From positions 1 through 5,219 of the forward strand of contig DMPD01000130.1 of NCBI GenBank assembly GCA_003456125.1: a stretch of DNA of 5,219 nucleotides, given 5' to 3'. How positions within the stretch are numbered: position 1 is the stretch's first letter; each line of letters begins with the position of its first letter. The position numbers were made by a program, and so were the translations under genes. The notes under the pieces were generated by a model. The model was not told the DNA's origin. It saw only the letters and a list, made by a program, of their open reading frames with translations, and ran no database searches. This DNA comes from Cyanobacteria bacterium UBA8156. GTDB taxonomy: Bacteria > Cyanobacteriota > Cyanobacteriia > Pseudanabaenales > Pseudanabaenaceae. Positions 1 through 5,101 of the stretch are shown piece by piece.

Positions 1-404
1 TTTGCTTCCAAAAACTCCTGAAAATCAATGGGATCCAGTTCCGGTAAATCCTTGGCTTTGCGCACCGCATTGACCGACAACCGCAAAAACTCTTCGTTGC
101 TCACCCCCGGAATTTCCAAGGGATACTGAAAGGCCAGAAAAACCCCGGCGCGGGCCCGTTCTTCGGGAGCCAAGGCCAGCAGATCTTCCCCCAAAAACGT
201 GACTGTGCCACCGGTAACCGCGTAGGCGGGGTGACCGCACAAAATTTTGGACAGGGTGCTTTTGCCGGAACCGTTGGGGCCCATAATCGCATGCACTTCG
301 CCGGCCCGAATTTCCAGGTTGACCCCATGGAGAATGGGGGTGCCGTCCACGCTGGCCGTGAGTTCACGGATGGACAACACCACCGGACTGTTTTCGATAA
401 GCAT
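1..404 (-). CDS. sufC: SufC, Fe-S cluster assembly ATPase (N-terminal part, cut by window edge)
   Basis: SufC is the ABC-type ATPase of the SUF system; with SufB and SufD it forms the cytoplasmic scaffold on which Fe-S clusters are built. The 134 residues present show a Walker A motif, GPNGSGKST (42-50), preceded by the SufC-typical EVHAIM. A Q-loop follows (AFQYP, about 91-95), then [12 protein letters not shown] (98-109), which is strongly SufC-like and unlike transporter ATPases. The family is about 250-260 residues long, so the signature, Walker B and H-loop lie beyond the left edge. The start is ATG at 404, which places the first beta strand at the normal distance; there is no strong Shine-Dalgarno (an AAGG lies too far upstream). 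The gene sits 36 bases after the small secreted-protein gene. Cyanobacterial sufC usually follows sufB, which is not upstream here. The identification is firm; the end cannot be seen. Confidence 0.95.
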   Translation of the reverse strand, partial: MLIENSPVVLSIRELTASVDGTPILHGVNLEIRAGEVHAIMGPNGSGKSTLSKILCGHPAYAVTGGTVTFLGEDLLALAPEERARAGVFLAFQYPLEIPGVSNEEFLRLSVNAVRKAKDLPELDPIDFQEFLEA

Positions 405-440
405 TGGCGGTGGTCTTAACCTTTGGTAATAAACTGCCGT

Positions 441-857
441 CTATTGTACGGTTTGGGAGGGATTCGGCAGCAAATGGGGCCGAAAAGGGGATGTCTGCAA
501 ATCCGCCGGGGCGATCGCCCACTGACCGTTGGTTGGGAAATACTCCGCCAACAAGGCATTTTGGCGATCGCGCACCTGGAGACGCTGCCGGGTGGATTGC
601 ACCGTAGAGCCCAAGTGCTGGAGCAGCGCATACCGTTGCACATAATCCAAATCGTTCCAGGCCCCCCGCTCCAACCGAAACACTACAGACCCTGGTTCGA
701 GGGCAGGGGTTAACCCCTCCGGCAACCCACGCCCAAACCGCTCGGCGGCCCACCAAGGACTGGGTGCCACCGGCCGCAAAGGTACCGTCTGGGCGATCGC
801 TTCCCCGGCCATCACCCCCCAAACCAGTCCCCACCCAATCAGTGCCTTAAGGCTCAT
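441..857 (-). CDS. Small secreted protein of unknown function
   Basis: This 138-residue protein starts MSLKALIGW and has a clear Sec-type signal peptide: a short basic N-terminus, a hydrophobic stretch (about 5-18) and an AIA-Q cleavage site after residue 22. That predicts a mature periplasmic or exported protein of about 116 residues. The mature part holds a Trp pair (35-36), the stretch VVFRLERGAWNDLDYVQRY (58-76), then YALLQHLG and an Arg/Gln-rich region (about 76-103). There is no second membrane segment and no cysteine pair. I do not recognise a named family; the core recalls uncharacterised cyanobacterial secreted proteins, but that is an impression. The ATG at 857 lies inside the last codons of the Uma2 gene, an 11-base overlap that suggests translational coupling. 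The frame stays open far upstream only because it crosses the repeat region of that gene; the signal peptide fixes the true start. Confidence 0.8.
   Translation of the reverse strand: MSLKALIGWGLVWGVMAGEAIAQTVPLRPVAPSPWWAAERFGRGLPEGLTPALEPGSVVFRLERGAWNDLDYVQRYALLQHLGSTVQSTRQRLQVRDRQNALLAEYFPTNGQWAIAPADLQTSPFRPHLLPNPSQTVQ
443..473 (-). promoter_or_regulatory. Possible sigma70-type promoter for sufC
   Basis: On the minus strand a TACAAT -10 box lies at 448-443, overlapping the stop codon of the upstream gene. A TTGCTG -35-like box lies at 473-468. The spacer is 19 bases, longer than the ideal 17. Transcription would start near 436, about 30 bases before the sufC ATG, so sufC could be expressed apart from the secG group. 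No CAAC-N6-GTTG SufR-like operator is visible. The call rests on motif matching alone. Confidence 0.35.
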
Positions 858-1647
858 AGCCCAAAGCCCGCAGGCGGGCCGCCAAAGCCTCCGCCCGTTG
901 CCGTTCCTGTTCAGCCCGCTGTTGTTCCCGATTGGCGCGTTGCCGTTCCTGTTCGGCCCGTTGTTGCTCTTGCTCAGCCCGTTGCCGTTCTTGTTCAGCT
1001 CGCTGTTGCGCCCGCTCGACCCGTTGCTGTTCCCGTTCGGCTTGCTGTCGGGCCTGGGCAGCGGCTTCCGCGGGGGTGGGTACCAATTCCCCGGCAGCCG
1101 TGAAGTACCGCAGACGCTTACCCACAACTCCCAGGTACAGTTCCAGCACTTCGCTCCACCGCCAACCCTGGGTATTGGGGACAATCTCGGTGTACACGCC
1201 GCCGGTTCCCAACCGAAATCCGGCAAACTCAGCGGTGTCGGGTGAAAACCAAAAGTATTCCGGGGTGCGAAACCGGTCTTGATAAAGTTGCTTCTTCAGC
1301 CCGCGATCCACGGCCGCCGTCGAGGAGGACAACAATTCCACAATCAAATCCGGGTAGCGCCCCCCTTCTTCCCAAATTGCCCACGATCGCCGCTCCCGCT
1401 GCTCGGTGTTCCGCACCACGAAAAAGTCTGGCCCCCGAAAATCCCGGTGTTTGACTTGCTCAGGGCTGAAGTACACCGTCAGGTTGGCCCCAATAAAGAA
1501 ATCGTCGCGATCGGCCCAGAGGTATTCCAGAATCGCCACCAGCCACATCAATTGTTGCGAATGGGAAGAACTTTCCATTTCCGGCTCGTCGCTCCAGGGT
1601 TCGTTGCCCCGAAACACGGAGCTGGGGGGAACTGCCACGGAATGCAT
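847..1647 (-). CDS. Uma2 family (DUF820) endonuclease-like protein with coiled-coil tail
   Basis: The protein has 266 residues. Residues about 28-195 match the Uma2/DUF820 fold, a PD-(D/E)xK nuclease-like domain common in many copies in cyanobacteria. The visible motifs are GPDFFVV (72-78, candidate metal-binding D74), YPDLIVELLSSST (98-110, with E104), the paired lysines K118-K119 followed by LYQ, and RTPEYFWF (127-134). These residues suggest the active-site set is present. The usual LSPST is LSSST here. Residues 191-192 begin an Ala/Gln/Arg/Glu-rich tail, with heptads of the QQRAEQE type from about 204 to 252, predicted to form a long coiled coil for oligomerisation. The biological role of Uma2 proteins is not established. 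The start at 1647 is supported by a good GGAGG Shine-Dalgarno five bases upstream. The gene lies 16 bases after secG and overlaps the next gene. Confidence 0.92.
   Translation of the reverse strand: MHSVAVPPSSVFRGNEPWSDEPEMESSSHSQQLMWLVAILEYLWADRDDFFIGANLTVYFSPEQVKHRDFRGPDFFVVRNTEQRERRSWAIWEEGGRYPDLIVELLSSSTAAVDRGLKKQLYQDRFRTPEYFWFSPDTAEFAGFRLGTGGVYTEIVPNTQGWRWSEVLELYLGVVGKRLRYFTAAGELVPTPAEAAAQARQQAEREQQRVERAQQRAEQERQRAEQEQQRAEQERQRANREQQRAEQERQRAEALAARLRALGYEP
892..1038 (-). repeat. 21-base coding tandem repeat (heptad coiled coil)
   Basis: About seven imperfect 21-base units encode successive heptads such as EQQRAEQ and ERQRAEQ in the tail of the Uma2 protein (residues 204-252). On the plus strand they appear as GTTGCCGTTCCTGTTC-like units. 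Units differ at one to several bases, so this is a diverged coding repeat that could still vary in copy number by slippage in whole heptads. Confidence 0.85.
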
Positions 1648-1663
1648 CGCGACCTCCAGAGGA

Positions 1664-1942
1664 TTACAACTGGGAAGGGATGGCCGGCGGCGAGGGGGGC
1701 ACCGCCGCCGGACGAGGGGTGGAAGCCGGCCCCCGACTCAATACAAACGTGGTGGCGACAAACAACACCACGATCGCCCAGGTAAACCGGTTGAGGTTGG
1801 CTTCGGCGGTTTTGGTGCCGGAGAACATTTGGGCCTGACCGCCAATGCTGGCGAGACCGTCCCCTTTGGGACTGTGCAAAAATACCAGGAAAATAATCGA
1901 TACGGCCAAAATCGACCAGACTACGCGCACAAACTCGTACAT
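1664..1942 (-). CDS. secG: SecG, protein-export translocase subunit
   Basis: SecG is the small accessory subunit of the SecYEG channel and sits in the plasma or thylakoid membrane. The 92-residue protein has the two expected helices (about 5-22 and 53-69). Between them is the cytoplasmic loop with LHSPKGDGLASIGGQAQMF (22-40), then TKTAEANLNRFTW (43-55), the cyanobacterial SecG hallmark. After helix 2 comes a Pro/Ala-rich tail (about 71-90) that many cyanobacterial SecGs lack or keep shorter. Two starts are possible: ATG at 1942, chosen here, or an in-frame TTG at 1954 that adds four residues and lies nine bases after a GAGGG. The region in front can fold into a stem-loop that contains the TTG. 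The Uma2 gene follows after 16 bases, so co-transcription is likely. Confidence 0.93.
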   Translation of the reverse strand: MYEFVRVVWSILAVSIIFLVFLHSPKGDGLASIGGQAQMFSGTKTAEANLNRFTWAIVVLFVATTFVLSRGPASTPRPAAVPPSPPAIPSQL

Positions 1943-2136
1943 GCTTAGGGGCAAATGGGTACACCCTCTAGGTTACCCCTAATTTATGGTCTCCTCTCTG
2001 GGTACGCACCAGCAGCTCGTCCTGGAACACCCGAATTATTGAGAACCAGGGGCGGTGCCCCCACGACCCGTTGTTAGAAGGGTGCCATTCCGCCCGCTTT
2101 CTGTGGCAACCTGAAAAGGCGGTTCGGGAAAAAGCC
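1943..2136. other. Divergent intergenic region between secG and the glycosyltransferase
   Basis: These 194 bases must carry the regulatory signals for both divergent genes. Apart from the secG-proximal stem-loop, I find no consensus promoter pair on either strand. Weak elements are a GC-rich hairpin GGGGC-GGT-GCCCC at 2049-2061 and a CCGCC/GGCGG pair at 2090-2094 and 2118-2122 in the probable leader of the glycosyltransferase. Short open frames here show no recognisable protein. No tRNA or known riboswitch core was recognised. Confidence 0.6.
1945..1982 (-). promoter_or_regulatory. Stem-loop immediately upstream of the secG start
   Basis: Read on the minus strand, TTAGGGGTAA (1982-1973) can pair with TTGCCCCTAA (1954-1945). 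This is ten pairs including one G-U, closing an 18-base loop. The loop contains GAGGG, a possible Shine-Dalgarno, and the small palindrome GGGTGTACCC. The stem ends two bases before the secG ATG, and the alternative TTG start is the first three bases of the 3' arm. If transcribed, the hairpin could limit ribosome access; as DNA it could be an operator. A TAAATT -10-like box at 1986-1981 partly overlaps the 5' arm, so the transcript start decides which reading applies. Confidence 0.5.
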
Positions 2137-3204
2137 ATGGCTCTGTTGTTCGCATCAACTTCGGTGGGGCCCCTCGGTACCGGGGTGGGCGGCGGTGTCG
2201 AACTCACGTTGCGGAATTTGGTGCAGGAGTTGCAGCAGCGGGGGGTGGCGGTGGACGTGCTGGCTCCGGCGGGCTCGGTATTGCCGGCGGCCAATGTGAT
2301 TGGAGTGCCCGGCGATTGCCATCCCTTTGCCCAAAATGACCCCTGGGATAGTCCTGTGCATTTGCCCGGCGATTCGGTGCTGGCCCGGATGTGGGATTGG
2401 ATCCGCCAACACCAAGCCAGCTACGAACGGGTGGTGAATTTTGCCTTTGACTGGTTGCCGTTTTACCTAACCCCTTTCCTGCAGGTGCCGGTGGCTCACT
2501 TCGTCAGCATGGGTTCCCTGCAGGCGGCGCTGGATCGGATGCTGCTCCAAACGGCGCTCCGGTTTCCCGGCACCCTGGGGCTGTATACCCACGTCCAAGC
2601 CCAATCCTTTGCTTTTACCCAGCAATTCCCCCAGTGTTTTCGGGTGTTGGGCAGCGGGGTGGATTTGGCTCTGTACGAATACCAACCGGCAGCCGGGCCC
2701 CAACTGGCCTGGGTGGGTCGCATCGCCCCGGAAAAGGGTCTGGAGGATGCCGCGGCCCTATCGGCTCGGTTGGAGCGGGAAGTGTGGATTATGGGCAAAA
2801 TGCAGGACGAGGCCTACTGGCAACGCATCCAACAGGATTTCCCTACGGCGCGGCTGACCTATACGGGTTTCCACGATACGAAGGAGCTGCAAACCCGCCT
2901 CGGCCAGTGCCAAGCCCTCCTCATGACCCCGAAATGGGTGGAAGCCTTTGGCAATGTGGCGATTGAGGCCCTGGCCTGCGGCGTGCCGGTGGTGAGCTAC
3001 GCCCGGGGCGGCCCCATTGAAATCGTCCGCCACCAAGAAACCGGCTTTTTGGTGGAACCCGATAACTTGGATGCCCTCTGCGAAGCCATCCATCAGGTGC
3101 CTGCCCTCCGCCGCGATCGCTGCCGTCGTCAGGCGGAACGGGAATACTCGTTGCCGGCCCTGGGCGATCGCTTTCAGGCTTGGTTTGCCGACATCTGCCC
3201 GTGA
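2137..3204 (+). CDS. GT4-type glycosyltransferase (GT-B fold)
   Basis: This 355-residue protein has the two-domain GT-B layout. The N-terminal acceptor domain starts MALLFASTSVGPLG, then GVGGGVELTLRNLVQEL (16-32), the glycine-rich loop and helix typical of GT4 enzymes. The C-terminal donor domain starts near 188 with LAWVGRIAPEKG (190-201), where R195 and K200 match the conserved Arg and Lys that contact the donor phosphate. The EX7E motif follows as E269...E277, then GVPVVSYARGGPIEIV (282-297). It should move a sugar from a nucleotide-sugar donor to an unidentified acceptor, in the cytoplasm or at the membrane. No membrane helix is evident. Donor and acceptor cannot be told from sequence. 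The start is ATG at 2137, where homology-like sequence begins; the frame is open further back to a TTG at 2071, but those 22 residues look non-native. The Shine-Dalgarno is weak. Confidence 0.93.
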   Translation: MALLFASTSVGPLGTGVGGGVELTLRNLVQELQQRGVAVDVLAPAGSVLPAANVIGVPGDCHPFAQNDPWDSPVHLPGDSVLARMWDWIRQHQASYERVVNFAFDWLPFYLTPFLQVPVAHFVSMGSLQAALDRMLLQTALRFPGTLGLYTHVQAQSFAFTQQFPQCFRVLGSGVDLALYEYQPAAGPQLAWVGRIAPEKGLEDAAALSARLEREVWIMGKMQDEAYWQRIQQDFPTARLTYTGFHDTKELQTRLGQCQALLMTPKWVEAFGNVAIEALACGVPVVSYARGGPIEIVRHQETGFLVEPDNLDALCEAIHQVPALRRDRCRRQAEREYSLPALGDRFQAWFADICP

Positions 3205-3243
3205 CGAAACGGGGTTTTTCCGCTATCGTGGAAACACATTTCG
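3205..3243 (+). repeat. Two-part inverted repeat after the glycosyltransferase gene
   Basis: The outer arms CGAAA (3205-3209) and TTTCG (3239-3243) enclose the inner arms GTTTTTCC (3214-3221) and GGAAACAC (3230-3237), which pair at seven of eight positions around an eight-base loop. It begins with the first base after the stop codon, so it could be a weak transcript end or a processing structure. The stem is not GC-rich and no T-run follows, so it is not a standard intrinsic terminator. Confidence 0.35.
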
Positions 3244-3262
3244 CAAAACTTCTTAACAAACC

Positions 3263-3928
3263 TTGATTACAATCGAAGCGCCGTGGCGGATCCGTCAACG
3301 GTGGTCTATAGGTACGCAACTGTTTTGGGGTGCGGCTTTTTTGGTATCGGTGCCGGTGTTTTTCCAGGCACCGTTGGTGCGGGCCGCGCCTTGGCTGGCG
3401 TTGGTGGGGACGGTGGGTTGGCTGTCGTTGGCGCGGCAGTGGGAACGGCGACCCTGGGGTAGCTTGATTTGGGGCTTTGGCTTGGCCTGGCTCTGCGGCT
3501 CGTTGTACTGGGGGTGGGTGCGGTGGGAACCCCTCTGGCATTTGCCGATGGAAGCCTTGGCCTTGCCCTGGGCCCTGTGGGCGATCGCCCGATCGCCGAC
3601 CCATCGGGTGGGGGGCTGGTTTTACCTGGGTTCGTTGGTGGGTACGGCCGTCACCGATTTGTATTTTTGGGTGGTGGGGCTGGGACCCCTCTGGCGACTC
3701 ATTGCCCGGACGGAAGGCGAGGGGCTGTCTCCCCTCCTGCAACAGGCCCTGACCCTGGTGCGCACCGATTGGGGCCTGACTTGGGGGATATTGCTGGGGT
3801 GGTGGTTGCTGTGGTTGACCTGGCAGGGATGGCGGGCCGGTACCCCCCACCACCGCGCGTTTGCAGGGGCTGTGGGCAGTACCCTGCTAGTAGATGGGTT
3901 GTTTGCGGTGGTGGCCGCCCTCAGCTAG
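3263..3928 (+). CDS. DUF3120 family multi-pass membrane protein
   Basis: The 221-residue protein is very rich in Trp and Leu, with about six or seven predicted membrane helices (roughly 20-36, 42-56, 66-84, 95-108, 117-139, 172-189, 198-219). Hallmarks recalled from the cyanobacterial DUF3120 family are FLVSVPVFFQAPLVR (26-40), LYWGWVRWEPLWHLP (81-95) and YLGSLVGTAVTDLYFW (121-136). The function is unknown; the family is found in cyanobacteria and presumably sits in the plasma or thylakoid membrane. A stop codon lies in frame at 3254, so TTG at 3263 is the first possible start. No ATG or GTG follows early enough to keep the conserved N-terminus, and no Shine-Dalgarno is seen. The frame is certain and the exact start is not. 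It lies 58 bases after the glycosyltransferase. Confidence 0.88.
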   Translation: MITIEAPWRIRQRWSIGTQLFWGAAFLVSVPVFFQAPLVRAAPWLALVGTVGWLSLARQWERRPWGSLIWGFGLAWLCGSLYWGWVRWEPLWHLPMEALALPWALWAIARSPTHRVGGWFYLGSLVGTAVTDLYFWVVGLGPLWRLIARTEGEGLSPLLQQALTLVRTDWGLTWGILLGWWLLWLTWQGWRAGTPHHRAFAGAVGSTLLVDGLFAVVAALS

Positions 3929-3939
3929 CCGAATTGGCC

Positions 3940-3967
3940 TTGCCAAAATCGAGGCAAGCGGTACAAT
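3940..3967 (+). promoter_or_regulatory. Likely sigma70-type promoter of lapA-scpA, with an inverted repeat
   Basis: TTGCCA (3940-3945), a 16-base spacer and TACAAT (3962-3967) form a good sigma70-type promoter 27 bases before the lapA start. A perfect six-base inverted repeat, CTTGCC (3939-3944) and GGCAAG (3953-3958), covers the -35 box and the spacer, where a repressor or activator could bind. GAGG eight bases before the ATG is a suitable Shine-Dalgarno. Only the motifs are seen; the activity is inferred. Confidence 0.5.
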
Positions 3968-3994
3968 CTGGGCGGAAGCGGCGAGGTTTGGGCC

Positions 3995-4339
3995 ATGAAA
4001 CAAATCGATTTTTTGCTGATGTTTGCCCTGGTTTTTGCCCTGGCGTTTTTTGCCCTCGAGAACCCAGAGCCGGCTACCGTGCAACTGTTGCCCAACCTCA
4101 AGGTTTCGGCCCCCATTGCCCTGGAGGCGATCGCCGCGATGGGAGTCGGGGCAATTCTGGCTTGGTTGTTTTCGGTCTGGACGGGGATTCAAAACTTTTG
4201 GATGGTACGCCGCAAAGATCGCCAAATTCAAACGCTGCAACAACAGATGGCGGAACTGCAAGCCGATATGGAAGAGCGCAAACGTCTGACGGTGGCTTCG
4301 GCCATTGATGTCGAAGTTGAATCCAAAAATCCTGCCTAG
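3995..4339 (+). CDS. LapA-domain (DUF1049) two-helix membrane protein
   Basis: The 114-residue protein begins MKQIDFLLMF. It has a first helix (6-21), then the LapA-like motif ENPEPATVQLLP (22-33), a second helix (about 40-62), and a basic, Gln/Glu-rich coiled coil (about 72-98: RRKDRQIQTLQQQMAELQ) facing the cytoplasm. This order (helix, short loop with the NP/VQL motif, helix, coiled coil) is that of the LapA domain. In Escherichia coli LapA works with LapB in control of lipopolysaccharide synthesis; the role in cyanobacteria is not known, so the name describes the domain only. The start is supported by a GAGG eight bases upstream. scpA begins two bases after its stop codon, so the two are almost certainly co-transcribed. 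Confidence 0.85.
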   Translation: MKQIDFLLMFALVFALAFFALENPEPATVQLLPNLKVSAPIALEAIAAMGVGAILAWLFSVWTGIQNFWMVRRKDRQIQTLQQQMAELQADMEERKRLTVASAIDVEVESKNPA

Positions 4340-4341
4340 TT

Positions 4342-5025
4342 GTGGCCGAAACCGCTGGGGTTGCCAAAGAGGCGATCGCCGTCCTGATCGACCTTGCGGA
4401 AAAAGGGGAGATCGATCCTTGGGACATCAATGTCATTGATGCCCTCGACCGGTGTTTGGAACGGCTGTTTGACAGCGATCGGCGAACCCTGGCCGAGTCG
4501 GCGGAAGCGCTGTTGTACGGGGCGATGTTGGTGCTGTTGAAGGCCCGTACCCTCGATCCGCCGGTCATGGTGGAGCCGGAACCGGACATCGAAGTGGCAC
4601 CCAGCGGTTTGCCCCTCAACCTGGAGACTTGTCTGCGGCGACGACCGGTGGCTTTGCCCCCCCAACACCGACCGGTGACCCTGCTGGAGTTGATTGCGGA
4701 ACTGGAAAACCTGTCGCAACAATTGCCGGATTCGGGGCCCCGTCCCCCCCGCCCCCGCAAATTGTCCAATCGGGCCGCCCGGCAGGCGATCGCCCAGTTG
4801 GCCCACCGCGAAAACCTGACGGAAATGGCGGCGGCCCTCGGTGCCTTTTTGGCGGAAAAACCGGAGACCGTGCCCTTCGACCAGTTGGGAGAGCAATTTG
4901 GCGATCCGGTGGGGGTGTTTTGGGGATTGTTGTTGTTGTCGGCCCAGTCACGGGTGGTGCTGCACCAAAGTGATTTCTATGGAAAGATTTGGGTTGAGCC
5001 GATCGCCCTCGCCCACACCGGTTAG
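4342..5025 (+). CDS. scpA: ScpA, kleisin subunit of the SMC condensin
   Basis: ScpA is the kleisin that bridges the SMC dimer and, with ScpB, helps condense and segregate the chromosome. The 227 residues show the N-terminal helical region with AIAVLIDLAEKGEIDPWDINVIDALDR, split as 11-20 and 21-37, the diagnostic ScpA segment. A LLYGAMLVLLKAR helix (57-69) follows, then a variable linker rich in Pro and Arg (about 128-140), and a C-terminal winged-helix domain (about 145-220) ending VFWGLLLLSAQSRVVLHQ with an aromatic DFYG turn. Cyanobacterial ScpA lacks the full GPLDLLL motif of Bacillus, as here. The start is GTG at 4342, two bases after the lapA stop. There is no clear Shine-Dalgarno, so translation probably depends on coupling. 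The length is at the short end for the family but the protein looks complete. Confidence 0.92.
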   Translation: MAETAGVAKEAIAVLIDLAEKGEIDPWDINVIDALDRCLERLFDSDRRTLAESAEALLYGAMLVLLKARTLDPPVMVEPEPDIEVAPSGLPLNLETCLRRRPVALPPQHRPVTLLELIAELENLSQQLPDSGPRPPRPRKLSNRAARQAIAQLAHRENLTEMAAALGAFLAEKPETVPFDQLGEQFGDPVGVFWGLLLLSAQSRVVLHQSDFYGKIWVEPIALAHTG

Positions 5026-5066
5026 CTTGATGAGATGGGAGGCCAATCCCCAAGACGGCGCGCCAT

Positions 5067-5101
5067 GGGCTTAATTTCCTGGAGGTTCATAAACCTAGCC
5101 C
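5067..5101. terminator. Possible hairpin between the convergent scpA and permease genes
   Basis: AGGTT (5083-5087) and AACCT (5092-5096) pair around a four-base loop. GGGCT (5067-5071) can pair with AGCCC (5097-5101) just outside, leaving an 11-base bulge on one side. The structure lies in the 69-base gap between the converging genes and overlaps the permease stop codon. It could end transcription on either strand, but it has no T-run and the stem is weak. Confidence 0.25.

Noticed and set aside
364..834. A 156-codon minus-strand open frame overlapping the secreted-protein gene
   Set aside because: It has no start signal and no family resemblance, while the overlapping frame has a clear signal peptide.
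892..1038. Regular 21-base repeats considered as a CRISPR-like array
   Set aside because: Units are contiguous, without unique spacers, and encode in-frame heptads of the Uma2 protein.
858..1226. Open frame extending the secreted-protein gene 123 codons upstream on the minus strand, with Asn/Gly-rich repeats (NGNG, NNGPN)
   Set aside because: It is the Uma2 heptad repeat read in another frame; the repeat has no stops in several frames. The signal peptide at 857 marks the true start.
2049..2128. GC hairpin (2049-2061) and CCGCC/GGCGG pair (2090-2122) considered as a riboswitch or small RNA
   Set aside because: The stems are short, and no conserved riboswitch core or tRNA-like arms could be matched.
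2071..2136. Upstream TTG start for the glycosyltransferase, adding 22 residues
   Set aside because: The added residues are unlike the start of this family, which begins right at the ATG at 2137 before LLFASTSVGPLG.
2921..3853. A 310-codon minus-strand open frame
   Set aside because: It is antisense to the glycosyltransferase and DUF3120 genes, very rich in Pro, Gln and Arg, with no recognisable motif.
3469..4308. A 279-codon plus-strand open frame across the DUF3120 and lapA genes
   Set aside because: It overlaps two recognised proteins, is rich in Gly, Arg and Pro as expected from GC-rich shadow frames, and shows no domain.
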